Shown here: positions 1 through 5,704 of the stretch, piece by piece
How the letters are laid out: each line of letters starts with the position of its first letter
Numbering within the stretch: position 1 is the stretch's first letter
DNA from: a bacterium
Lineage (GTDB): Bacteria; Patescibacteriota; Minisyncoccia; Portnoybacterales; JAGGTM01
Direction of reading: 5' to 3'
DNA length: 7,974 nucleotides
NCBI GenBank assembly: GCA_021163745.1
Contig: JAGGTM010000010.1
Span: 1-7,974, forward strand
Notes under the pieces: generated by a model
What the model was told of the DNA's origin: nothing
Databases searched by the model: none
Seen by the model: the letters and a program-made list of their open reading frames with translations, nothing else
Made by a program: the position numbers and the translations under genes

Positions 1-36
1 AAGTTTAGAAGTTCAAAATCAAAACCTTAATTCCAG

Positions 37-86
37 ATTCATAATTCTAGATTCATTCATAATTCATAATTCAATATTCATAATTC
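37..86. repeat. Short AT-rich direct repeats upstream of murC
   Basis: The 11-mer ATTCATAATTC occurs four times, at 37-47, 55-65, 62-72 and 76-86, with partial copies between them. The spacing is irregular and two copies overlap, so this is a degenerate simple repeat rather than a CRISPR or an ordered iteron array. It lies in the non-coding stretch 1-160. I see no convincing -35/-10 pair or terminator in the rest of that stretch. Confidence 0.6.
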
Positions 87-160
87 AAGATTCCAAGAAT
101 ATCTAATTGAAAATTTAGATTTGATTTGAGATTTTAATACACTTTGAGTTTAATTCTATC

Positions 161-1471
161 ATGCACTATCACTTTATCGGCATCAAAGGTATAGGAATGT
201 CGGCATTGGCTTCATATTTTAGAAGTAAGGGAATTTTTGTAACCGGAAGTGATTTGGGTTTAGGCGGCCATTGCGCAAAAAATATTTCCAAAGATATTGA
301 TTTGGTTATATATTCTTTAGCCATAAAAAAGGACAATCCGGAGATTAAAAGGGCAAAAGAATTAAAAATTCCTTGTATTAGTTATGCTCAGGCATTAGGA
401 AAATTAACCAAGGAAAAATTTACTATTGCGGTGTCGGGAATGCATGGAAAAAGCACTACTGCATCTTTAATTTCACTTATTTTAGATAAAGCAGGTTTAA
501 ATCCCACTGTAATTGTAGGCACAAAGATAAAAGAGTTTAATTATAGTAACTTTGCGGTAGGAGGAAGGCCGGACTTTAGAAAAGTAAATCTATCTAATAA
601 ATTGAAGTCGGAAATTTCTTCAAATGGGATTTTAGTAATAGAAGCGGACGAATATTGCTCTTCATTTCTTAATTATTGGCCAAGAATTTTGGTTCTTTTA
701 AATTTAGAGAGGGAGCATTTAGATTACTTTAGAAATTTGTCTCACATTAAGAGAATTTTTCTTGAATATATTAGCCATTTGAAAAAGGATGATTTTTTGG
801 TGGTGAATAAAGAAGATAGGAATTTAAAAGAAATTGTTAAGAGTGCAAAGTGTAGAGTAATTTTTTTTTCGGGAAAGAATTTTCGCGATATAAATCCAAA
901 ATTTAGAGAGTTAAGAGATGATTTTTCTGCTGCATTAAAAGTAAGTGAAATTTTAAAAATTCCCAAAGAAATTTCTGAAAGAGCAATAAAGAATTTTAAT
1001 GGAGTATGGAGAAGGTTTGATTTAAGAACAATTATAAATGGGGCAGAAATTTACGATGATTATGCACATCATCCTACAGAAATAAAACTTACATTAAGTA
1101 TGGCTAAGAGGATTACCAAAAATTCTTTATGGGTGGTTTTTCAACCGCACCAATACAAAAGAACATACCTTTTATTCAAAGATTTTGTAAAGTCGTTTGA
1201 CAAGGCAGATAAACTTATTTTAGTTCCAATTTTTTCTGTCCCTGGCAGAGAATCGCTAAATATAAAAAGAAAAATAAACTCAGAAAAGTTGGCTGATAAC
1301 ATATTGAGAAGATGGAAAAGACTAAAATATAAAAAGGAAATATTCTTTATGGATATTAAAGAAGTGCATAAATTTTTGTATAAAAATCTTAATAAAGGAG
1401 ATTTATGTATTTTGATGGGGGCGGGAGATATATACGAAAAAATACAAATTAGTTATCCACAGAATGAATAG
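161..1471 (+). CDS. murC: UDP-N-acetylmuramate--L-alanine ligase (MurC)
   Basis: This is a cytoplasmic Mur ligase that adds L-alanine to UDP-MurNAc using ATP, the first amino-acid step of the peptidoglycan stem peptide. All three Mur domains are visible. The N-terminal nucleotide-binding fold has GIKGIGMS at residues 7-14 and GSD near 29-31. The central ATPase has the P-loop GMHGKSTT at 93-100, EADEYCSSF at 161-169 and NLEREHLDYF at 181-190, the MurC-type histidine region. The C-terminal domain has GVWRRFD at 281-287, DDYAHHPTEI at 299-308, FQPHQYKRT at 327-335 and GAGDI at 420-424. DDYAHHP and FQPHxYxRT fit MurC better than MurD, MurE or MurF. At 436 aa it is a little shorter than typical MurC. 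The usual G-x-H-N segment before helix NAxAA is replaced by LRDDFSAA near 251-258, and the usual D-H of the histidine motif reads E-H. No clear Shine-Dalgarno site precedes the ATG. Mpl is the main alternative but less likely, because the N-terminus and length fit MurC. Confidence 0.93.
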   Translation: MHYHFIGIKGIGMSALASYFRSKGIFVTGSDLGLGGHCAKNISKDIDLVIYSLAIKKDNPEIKRAKELKIPCISYAQALGKLTKEKFTIAVSGMHGKSTTASLISLILDKAGLNPTVIVGTKIKEFNYSNFAVGGRPDFRKVNLSNKLKSEISSNGILVIEADEYCSSFLNYWPRILVLLNLEREHLDYFRNLSHIKRIFLEYISHLKKDDFLVVNKEDRNLKEIVKSAKCRVIFFSGKNFRDINPKFRELRDDFSAALKVSEILKIPKEISERAIKNFNGVWRRFDLRTIINGAEIYDDYAHHPTEIKLTLSMAKRITKNSLWVVFQPHQYKRTYLLFKDFVKSFDKADKLILVPIFSVPGRESLNIKRKINSEKLADNILRRWKRLKYKKEIFFMDIKEVHKFLYKNLNKGDLCILMGAGDIYEKIQISYPQNE

Positions 1472-1499
1472 TTGAATTGTTTTTTTTATATGATATCAT
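1472..1499 (+). promoter_or_regulatory. Possible sigma70 promoter for the small membrane peptide
   Basis: TTGAAT at 1472-1477 and TATCAT at 1494-1499 are separated by 16 nt. The pair begins directly after the murC stop codon and lies about 80 nt before the next start codon. Matches of this quality are common in AT-rich DNA, so this is only a candidate. Confidence 0.3.
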
Positions 1500-1530
1500 T
1501 ACAGTATATGAACCGAGAAATGTTCTTTGG

Positions 1531-1559
1531 TTTATCACCAACTATAAGTTTGTGATAAG
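1531..1559 (+). promoter_or_regulatory. Leader hairpin before the small peptide gene
   Basis: TTATCAC (1532-1538) pairs perfectly with GTGATAA (1552-1558). After one mismatch, AACT (1540-1543) pairs with AGTT (1547-1550) around a three-base loop. There is no T-run after it, so it is not a terminator. It ends just before AGGGG at 1562-1566, the only Shine-Dalgarno-like sequence upstream of the start at 1581 (14 nt away, longer than usual). It may influence translation; that role is inferred. Confidence 0.4.
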
Positions 1560-1580
1560 TCAGGGGCATTTCATTAATGT

Positions 1581-1766
1581 ATGATTTGGGTATACGTTAT
1601 TATTGCTGTTATTGTGGTGATTGCTTTGGTTTACTGGATTACTTCAAGAGGCAAGAAAGAAGAAGGTGAGGTTTCCACAGGAGAAACAGAATTATCAGAA
1701 TCTCAGGGAAGTGAAGAGGGCGGCTCAGAAGAAAAAAGTGATTCTTCAGAAGGAGAAAATATGTAA
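1581..1766 (+). CDS. Small single-pass membrane protein with acidic tail
   Basis: This is a 61-residue protein of unknown function. Residues 2-21 form one uninterrupted hydrophobic helix rich in Val and Ile, followed by a basic stop (RGKK, about 23-26) and a low-complexity Glu/Ser/Gly tail of about 35 residues. By the positive-inside rule the basic residues put the tail in the cytoplasm, but a helix this close to the N-terminus can also act as an uncleaved signal anchor. The gene stands between its own possible promoter and a strong terminator, so it appears to be a single-gene unit. An ATG at 1577 in another frame gives only about 30 residues with no membrane segment and is less convincing. 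I recognise no family. The clean hydrophobic helix and the terminator after its stop are the reasons to call it real. Confidence 0.6.
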   Translation: MIWVYVIIAVIVVIALVYWITSRGKKEEGEVSTGETELSESQGSEEGGSEEKSDSSEGENM

Positions 1767-1779
1767 AAAAATACAAACA

Positions 1780-1826
1780 AAAAAGTCCTACATTAATTCT
1801 TCTTCTTGGAGAAAGTAGGGCTTTTT
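1780..1826. terminator. Rho-independent terminator, probably bidirectional
   Basis: AAAAAGTCCTAC (1780-1791) pairs with GTAGGGCTTTTT (1815-1826) as 12 base pairs with one G-T wobble. The loop is 23 nt and could hold a small inner pairing. The A-run on the left and T-run on the right would let it work on either strand. It lies 13 nt after the small peptide's stop codon. Confidence 0.75.
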
Positions 1827-1841
1827 GTATCCTTTAACAGA

Positions 1842-1870
1842 ATGGCATATTTTAGTTCATGGACTATTCT
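1842..1870 (+). promoter_or_regulatory. Possible promoter for the glycosyltransferase pair
   Basis: ATGGCA (1842-1847) and TATTCT (1865-1870) are 17 nt apart, in the 62-nt gap between the terminator and the start at 1889. A promoter is expected here because transcription from upstream should stop at the terminator. The boxes themselves are only moderate matches. Confidence 0.3.
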
Positions 1871-1888
1871 ATGGGCTAACTAAACACT

Positions 1889-3040
1889 ATGAGAAAAATA
1901 GGCATAGATTCTCATTATTTAGAGGGAAAACGCACAGGAGTAGGAAGATATTTATCAAATCTGTTAAAAGTATGGAATACTGTTTTGCCTCCCGATGTAA
2001 GATTTATTCTATATTTTAGAAAAGAAATTCCCCTTGATTTGAAATTAGGGAAAAAGTTTGATTTAAAGCTCCTAAAATACGGTAAATTCTCCAATGCTTT
2101 TTTTATGCATTGGCTTTTAAGAAAGAAGGCAAAGAGAGACAGAGTAGATGTTTTATTTTGTCCGGGTTATATTGCGCCCGTTTTTTATAATGGAAGTATT
2201 GCTTTGACTGTTCATGACATAATTTATGAGGCAAGACCGGATTTATATAAACTAAACTTTGCTGATAAAATTTTGTTAAAAAAAGTTTCTAAAATTTCTT
2301 CCAGAAAAGCAAAAACAATCTTTGTCCCTTCTGAATTTACTAAGAAAGAACTAATAAGATTCTATGACATAGATAAAGAAAAAATTTTAGTTACTCCATT
2401 AGCAGTAGATGATTGTTTTTTTTCTAATAAGATTTCAAAAGAGAAGGAAAATTTAATTAAAAAGAAATATAATATTGAAGGTAAATTTATTTTATACATA
2501 GGCACGATTTTCAATCGCAGACATATTCCGGAAATTATTAAAGCATTTAGTTTGTTAATAAAAAAGAAAAAATCTTTTAAACATTCTTTACAATTCTTGA
2601 TTGTAGGAGAAAACAAAACGTCTCCATTTGTAGATATTGATAGATTGATAAAAAAAGTAAATAAAACTCTCCACAGGAGAGCAGTTTTAAGATATAATTT
2701 TATAAATTCAAATGATTTGTTCTATTTATATCATTTGTCAGAATTGTTTATTTACATTTCTGAATACGAAGGATTTGGGCTTCCTTTATTAGAGGCGATG
2801 GTTTGCAAAACTCCTGTTATTACTTCTCCATTTGCATCTATTCCCGAAGTAGTAGGGGAAAGCGCTATTTTTGTAAAAAATCCAAATAACATAAAAGAAA
2901 TTTCTAATGCAATTTATACTGGTTTGGCTGATAAAAAGTTGCGAGAAAATTTAATAGACAAAGGAATAGAGCAAGTGAAAAAATTTTCTTGGGAAAAATG
3001 CGCAGAAAAAACATTGAATGCATTATTATCTATTTGCTAA
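1889..3040 (+). CDS. GT4-family glycosyltransferase
   Basis: This retaining glycosyltransferase has the GT-B fold. It probably works at the cytoplasmic face of the membrane, transferring a sugar from a nucleotide donor to a growing surface glycan; the exact sugar cannot be read from sequence. The N-terminal acceptor domain starts with IGIDSHY and has TGVGRY at 16-21 and TVHD at 107-110. VPSEFTKKEL (146-155) leads into the C-terminal donor domain. There YIGTIFNRRHIPEIIKAF (203-220) matches the usual Y-x-G-x4-R-K-N region, with R-H in place of K-N. The EX7E motif is E294-GFGLPLL-E302, followed by TPV and the SIPEV region at 317-321. At 383 aa it has the usual length. The start codon has no Shine-Dalgarno site. 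The 3' end overlaps the next gene by 43 nt, so the two are very likely co-transcribed and translationally coupled. The downstream Wzy-like protein fits a role in polysaccharide or glycoprotein glycan assembly. Confidence 0.88.
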   Translation: MRKIGIDSHYLEGKRTGVGRYLSNLLKVWNTVLPPDVRFILYFRKEIPLDLKLGKKFDLKLLKYGKFSNAFFMHWLLRKKAKRDRVDVLFCPGYIAPVFYNGSIALTVHDIIYEARPDLYKLNFADKILLKKVSKISSRKAKTIFVPSEFTKKELIRFYDIDKEKILVTPLAVDDCFFSNKISKEKENLIKKKYNIEGKFILYIGTIFNRRHIPEIIKAFSLLIKKKKSFKHSLQFLIVGENKTSPFVDIDRLIKKVNKTLHRRAVLRYNFINSNDLFYLYHLSELFIYISEYEGFGLPLLEAMVCKTPVITSPFASIPEVVGESAIFVKNPNNIKEISNAIYTGLADKKLRENLIDKGIEQVKKFSWEKCAEKTLNALLSIC

Positions 3041-4656
3041 ATATATTAGTCGTTTTTTTTATTGGCATCGGAGTTTTGCCTATTGATGCTAATTTATTTT
3101 TAGCAGGGATTTTAGTTTTTTATTTTTTGTTTGCCCCTTTGATTAGATGTGTTTACCTTTTTATTTGTTTGATTCCTTTATTTATTGCTCTTCCCATTAC
3201 AGAAAATTTTGATTGTATGAGCATATGGAGGATTCTTTTGGTTATTTTGTTTTTGAGAAGTTTGTTTACCTCGTACCATGGCCATCAAGCCGTGGTGCGG
3301 GGTAAAGCCATGGTGCTGGGTTTGCGGATTGCTTTAGAAAAGATAAGAAAAGAAATCAAATCACCAATATTTATTTCAGTTCTGATATTTCTTTTTATAG
3401 GCGTAATTTCTATTATTTTTGCCTCATTTCCAATTGCGGGAGTAAAAAAACTTCTTTATTTTATTAATGCTTTTATGCTTTATTTTGTAATCAAGTGGAA
3501 TATTATTTTAAAGTCGCGATTTTTAAATGTTTTAAAATCAATTGTGTTTTGTTCGGGAATAATTACTTTTATAGGTTTTTCTCAGTTTATTTCTGTATTT
3601 TTTATACCGCTTTATACTTTCTGGCAGTTCTGGGCAAAAAATATAATTCCAATTTTTTATGGAAAGGCGTTGTCTTCACTTTTATCATATTCAAATACAT
3701 GGTTTTCTTATTATAGAAATGCCTCGCCTACTTTACGAATATTTTCTGTATTTCCTGACTCTCACTCATTTGGATTATTTTTAATATTGAGCATACCTGC
3801 GCTTATAAGCTTGATGTCTTATTATAAAAATTCTGGCAGAAAAAAACTTATCATTTATAATTTATCGCTTGCGATTACCTTGTTGGGTATTATTTTATCC
3901 GGCTCCCGAGGAATATGGATTAGCGTATTAGTTCCTTTAACAATATCACTAGTTTGCGCTAATTCTTCACTAATTTCACGAATTGTATCATGGCTTAGAA
4001 TTAATGTCAGCGTTATTCGTGCTAAATTAGCGAATATTAATGAAATAAAACCTCCAAGAATTTTACTGGCCTCATTTATTATTTTTTTGCTCTTATTCCC
4101 AGTTTCATCTTTGCTTTTATCTTTATCTCAAAAGGCGCAGGGAAGGTCATTAGATTCCTCTCCTGACTTAGTTTTTGAAAGAGCAAGGACTATTACTGAT
4201 TTTTCTGAAATTTCTGCCAAAAGCAGGTTAGAAATACTTTCTTCAACCATTGACTCTATTTTAAAGCATCCTCTTTTAGGAGTAGGTTTAGGGAACTATC
4301 CAGTAGTTTTAAAAGAAGATATTTCCGCAGCAAAAAAAGGAGCTTCTGCGCATAATCTTTATTTAGATATATGTGCGGAAATGGGTATTTTTGCTTTATT
4401 TGTTTTAATTTTTATTTTTTATCTAATTTTGAAAAAGTTGTGGACAATATATTATAAAGAAAACTCTAATACTATATACGGTATTTTTGCAATTTCTTTT
4501 ATGTTTTACTTTATTTGGGTTTTGGCTTATAATTTATTTGATGTAGTGCTTTTGAATGATAAGGTATTTCTTTTATTTGTTATAATTTTAGGGTTAGTAG
4601 ATAGTTATAATTGGAAAGAAAATGAGTATAATAAATTGACAATAGACAGTGGATAG
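2998..4656 (+). CDS. O-antigen ligase/polymerase-like (Wzy_C) membrane protein
   Basis: This is a polytopic inner-membrane protein of the WaaL/Wzy superfamily, which polymerises lipid-linked glycan units or transfers them to an acceptor on the outer face of the membrane. About ten to twelve hydrophobic segments span the 552 residues. Numbered from ATG 2998, the family landmarks are LSGSRG near 300-305, the long extracytoplasmic loop, HPLLGVGLGNY at 424-434 and AHNLYLDICAEMG at 451-463. Polymerase and ligase cannot be told apart by sequence. ATG 2998 is the preferred start; an in-frame TTG at 2989 would add three residues. Either start lies inside the glycosyltransferase gene. Residues 90-109 are polar and basic and come from a GC-rich palindromic segment unlike the rest of the gene. 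They sit between membrane segments and look like an in-frame insertion. Confidence 0.85.
   Translation: MRRKNIECIIIYLLNILVVFFIGIGVLPIDANLFLAGILVFYFLFAPLIRCVYLFICLIPLFIALPITENFDCMSIWRILLVILFLRSLFTSYHGHQAVVRGKAMVLGLRIALEKIRKEIKSPIFISVLIFLFIGVISIIFASFPIAGVKKLLYFINAFMLYFVIKWNIILKSRFLNVLKSIVFCSGIITFIGFSQFISVFFIPLYTFWQFWAKNIIPIFYGKALSSLLSYSNTWFSYYRNASPTLRIFSVFPDSHSFGLFLILSIPALISLMSYYKNSGRKKLIIYNLSLAITLLGIILSGSRGIWISVLVPLTISLVCANSSLISRIVSWLRINVSVIRAKLANINEIKPPRILLASFIIFLLLFPVSSLLLSLSQKAQGRSLDSSPDLVFERARTITDFSEISAKSRLEILSSTIDSILKHPLLGVGLGNYPVVLKEDISAAKKGASAHNLYLDICAEMGIFALFVLIFIFYLILKKLWTIYYKENSNTIYGIFAISFMFYFIWVLAYNLFDVVLLNDKVFLLFVIILGLVDSYNWKENEYNKLTIDSG
3265..3327 (+). repeat. GC-rich palindromic insertion inside the Wzy-like gene
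   Basis: TTTACCTCGTACCATGGC (3265-3282) pairs with GCCGTGGTGCGGGGTAAA (3289-3306). All 18 positions pair, three as G-U wobbles, around a 6-nt loop. The next 15 nt (3307-3321) repeat the start of the right arm (GCCATGGTGCTGGGT versus GCCGTGGTGCGGGGT, 13 of 15 identical). The hairpin is exactly 42 nt (14 codons) and in frame. Its GC content is far above that of the flanking gene. Confidence 0.7.
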
Positions 4657-4697
4657 TAAAGCAGGTTACAAAAAGATAAAAATTATCCACTGTTTAT
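4642..4697. repeat. Inverted repeat spanning the Wzy-like stop codon
   Basis: ACAGTGGATA (4646-4655) is perfectly complementary to TATCCACTGT (4684-4693). Pairing extends outward by four positions (4642-4645 with 4694-4697) including one G-T wobble, giving a 14-bp stem with a 28-nt loop. The stop codon TAG (4654-4656) overlaps the left arm. No T-run follows, so it is a poor intrinsic terminator. It could be an mRNA 3'-end structure or a protein-binding dyad. Confidence 0.5.
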
Positions 4698-4716
4698 CAT
4701 TCAGAGATTTATTAAT

Positions 4717-5316
4717 ATGATTCTATCAGATAAAGACATTAAAAAAATAATAGAGGAAAATAAGTTGATTTTTAAACCAAAAATTTCTTCGGATCAAATT
4801 AGTCCAGCTTCTATTGATTTAAAACTGGGAAATATTTTTAAAGTGTTTGATATAACTAAACAGCATCTTTTAGACACCAAAAAGGGGATTCCTGATAAAG
4901 ATTTTATTATTACCTATAAGATAAAGGATGGAAATTCATTTATAATTCACCCTAACAATTTTGTTTTAGCCCACACCAAAGAATACATTGAAGTTCCTGA
5001 TGATTTAGTATTAAGAGTAGAAGGCAAAAGTACATTAGCAAGAATGGGGATTTTGGTGCATACTGCCGGCTATGTTGACCCTGGTTATGAAGGAACTTTA
5101 ACTTTAGAAATCAGTAATCAGTCAAACTTACCAGTGGCATTGTATCCGGGAATGTATATTTGTCAGATAGCAGTGGAATATTTGTCCTCTCCAGCAGAGA
5201 TTTCATACAAGAAAAGGAAAAAGTCATTATATTCTGATTCCAAAGAGCCATTACCTGCAAGAACCAAAAATCTATTTGATCCATCGGATAAGAAAATAAA
5301 CAATCCAAATAAATAA
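4717..5316 (+). CDS. dcd: dCTP deaminase family protein (Dcd, possibly Dcd-Dut)
   Basis: Dcd enzymes deaminate dCTP to dUTP for dTTP synthesis in the cytoplasm as trimers; some bifunctional members also hydrolyse dUTP to dUMP. The start MILSDKDI and SPASIDLKLGN (29-39) are classic for the family. The core EGKSTLARMG (102-111), DPGYEGTLTLE (121-131, with E131 as the expected catalytic glutamate) and PGMYICQI (144-151) follow in the right order. VEGKS and the glycine in TAG resemble bifunctional Dcd-Dut enzymes more than the E. coli form, so the product may be dUMP. Two oddities stand out. The loop reads V-H-T-A-G, one residue shorter than the H-x-T-A pattern I recall. The C-terminal lid, usually YxxQxGPxxSR, reads YSDSKEPLPAR. 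The length of 199 aa is normal. The gene starts 60 nt after the Wzy-like gene, with no Shine-Dalgarno site and an inverted repeat in the gap. Confidence 0.88.
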   Translation: MILSDKDIKKIIEENKLIFKPKISSDQISPASIDLKLGNIFKVFDITKQHLLDTKKGIPDKDFIITYKIKDGNSFIIHPNNFVLAHTKEYIEVPDDLVLRVEGKSTLARMGILVHTAGYVDPGYEGTLTLEISNQSNLPVALYPGMYICQIAVEYLSSPAEISYKKRKKSLYSDSKEPLPARTKNLFDPSDKKINNPNK

Positions 5317-5320
5317 AAAT

Positions 5321-5349
5321 TTGACTTCCATTGTTTATTGTATTATATT
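5321..5349 (+). promoter_or_regulatory. Sigma70-type promoter of the tRNA-Asn/GIY-YIG locus
   Basis: TTGACT (5321-5326) and TATATT (5344-5349) have an ideal 17-nt spacer; each box matches the consensus at five of six positions. Transcription would start near 5356, about six nucleotides before the first base of the tRNA 5' half, as expected for a tRNA promoter. It begins 5 nt after the dcd stop codon. The intact tRNA at 5695 has no comparable promoter directly upstream, so both the GIY-YIG gene and the tRNA probably depend on this one. Confidence 0.7.
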
Positions 5350-5361
5350 AAAAACAAATAT

Positions 5362-5437
5362 TCCGCGGTAGCTCAATTGGGAGATTTACCCGCCGAAGGC
5401 GGGTTTACCCGCCGAAGGCGGGGCAACTGGCTGTTAA
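5362..5437 (+). pseudogene. Truncated tRNA-Asn, 5' half only, with D-arm insertion
   Basis: The segment matches the intact tRNA-Asn downstream from base 1 (T5362) through the acceptor 5' strand and D-stem 5' strand. It then has GAGA instead of TAGA, a 38-bp insertion, and the rest of the D-arm, anticodon-stem 5' strand and loop (GCAACTGGCTGTTAA, 5423-5437). Homology stops after the second A following the GTT anticodon. The 3' halves of the anticodon stem, T-arm and acceptor are all missing, so it cannot fold as a tRNA. It is a remnant left upstream of the inserted gene. Confidence 0.88.
5385..5422 (+). repeat. Two tandem 19-bp GC-rich palindromic units
   Basis: TTTACCCGCCGAAGGCGGG occurs twice without a gap, at 5385-5403 and 5404-5422, with both copies identical. 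Each holds a hairpin with the 6-bp stem CCCGCC/GGCGGG and loop GAA. The 38 bp interrupt the D-arm of the tRNA remnant exactly; removing them restores homology to the intact tRNA. The composition is wholly unlike the surrounding AT-rich DNA. Confidence 0.85.
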
Positions 5438-5449
5438 ATCTAAATTAAA

Positions 5450-5704
5450 ATGTACTTTGTTTATGTGTTAAAAAGCAAAAAGGATAAGAAATTTTACACT
5501 GGGATAACTAATGATTTGCAGAGAAGGATTACTCAGCATAATCAAGGAAAATTTTCCACTCCTTCTACTCGCTACAGAGGACCATTTACATTAGTTTATT
5601 TTGAAAAAGTAAACACTCGCACAGAAGCACGCGAGAGGGAAAAGTACTTAAAATCAGGAGTAGGACGAGAATTTCTAAAATCAAAACTTAATATTCCGCG
5701 GTAG
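5450..5704 (+). CDS. GIY-YIG nuclease domain protein inserted at tRNA-Asn
   Basis: This 84-residue stand-alone GIY-YIG domain belongs to the small COG2827-like bacterial family. YFVYVLKS (2-9) and FYTGIT (15-20) form the GIY...YIG strands. LQRRITQH (23-30) carries the catalytic arginine, R26 by the R-x3-H spacing, with H30. EREKYLKS (62-69) carries the expected metal-binding glutamate, E64. SGVGREFLK (69-77) is the usual family tail. All key residues are present, so it is likely active as a single-strand-nicking nuclease; the DNA target is unknown. There is no separate DNA-binding domain. There is no Shine-Dalgarno site before ATG 5450, only an AT-rich 12-nt leader after the tRNA remnant. The last three residues (I-P-R) and the stop codon TAG (5702-5704) are encoded by or run into the 5' end of the complete tRNA-Asn, where TAG is bases U8-A9-G10. 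The repeats around it suggest a mobile or homing gene. Confidence 0.9.
   Translation: MYFVYVLKSKKDKKFYTGITNDLQRRITQHNQGKFSTPSTRYRGPFTLVYFEKVNTRTEAREREKYLKSGVGREFLKSKLNIPR

Larger units (their letters stand above)
5357..5437 (+). repeat. Upstream copy of a tRNA 5'-half direct repeat (partner 5690-5732)
   Basis: This segment repeats 5690-5732: the 5-nt tRNA leader and the tRNA from base 1 to base 38. Without the 38-bp insertion at 5385-5422, the two copies are 43 nt each and differ at one position, T versus G at 5381. The left edge falls at the predicted transcription start and the right edge at the last base of the anticodon loop. The repeats bracket the GIY-YIG gene. Confidence 0.85.

Noticed and set aside
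37..86. Repeats considered as CRISPR or origin iterons
   Set aside because: Copies overlap, spacing is irregular, there are no unique spacers, and the unit is low-complexity AT sequence.
4636..4664. TTGACA at 4636-4641 as a dcd promoter
   Set aside because: No acceptable -10 box lies 15-19 nt downstream, so the -35 match alone is not enough.
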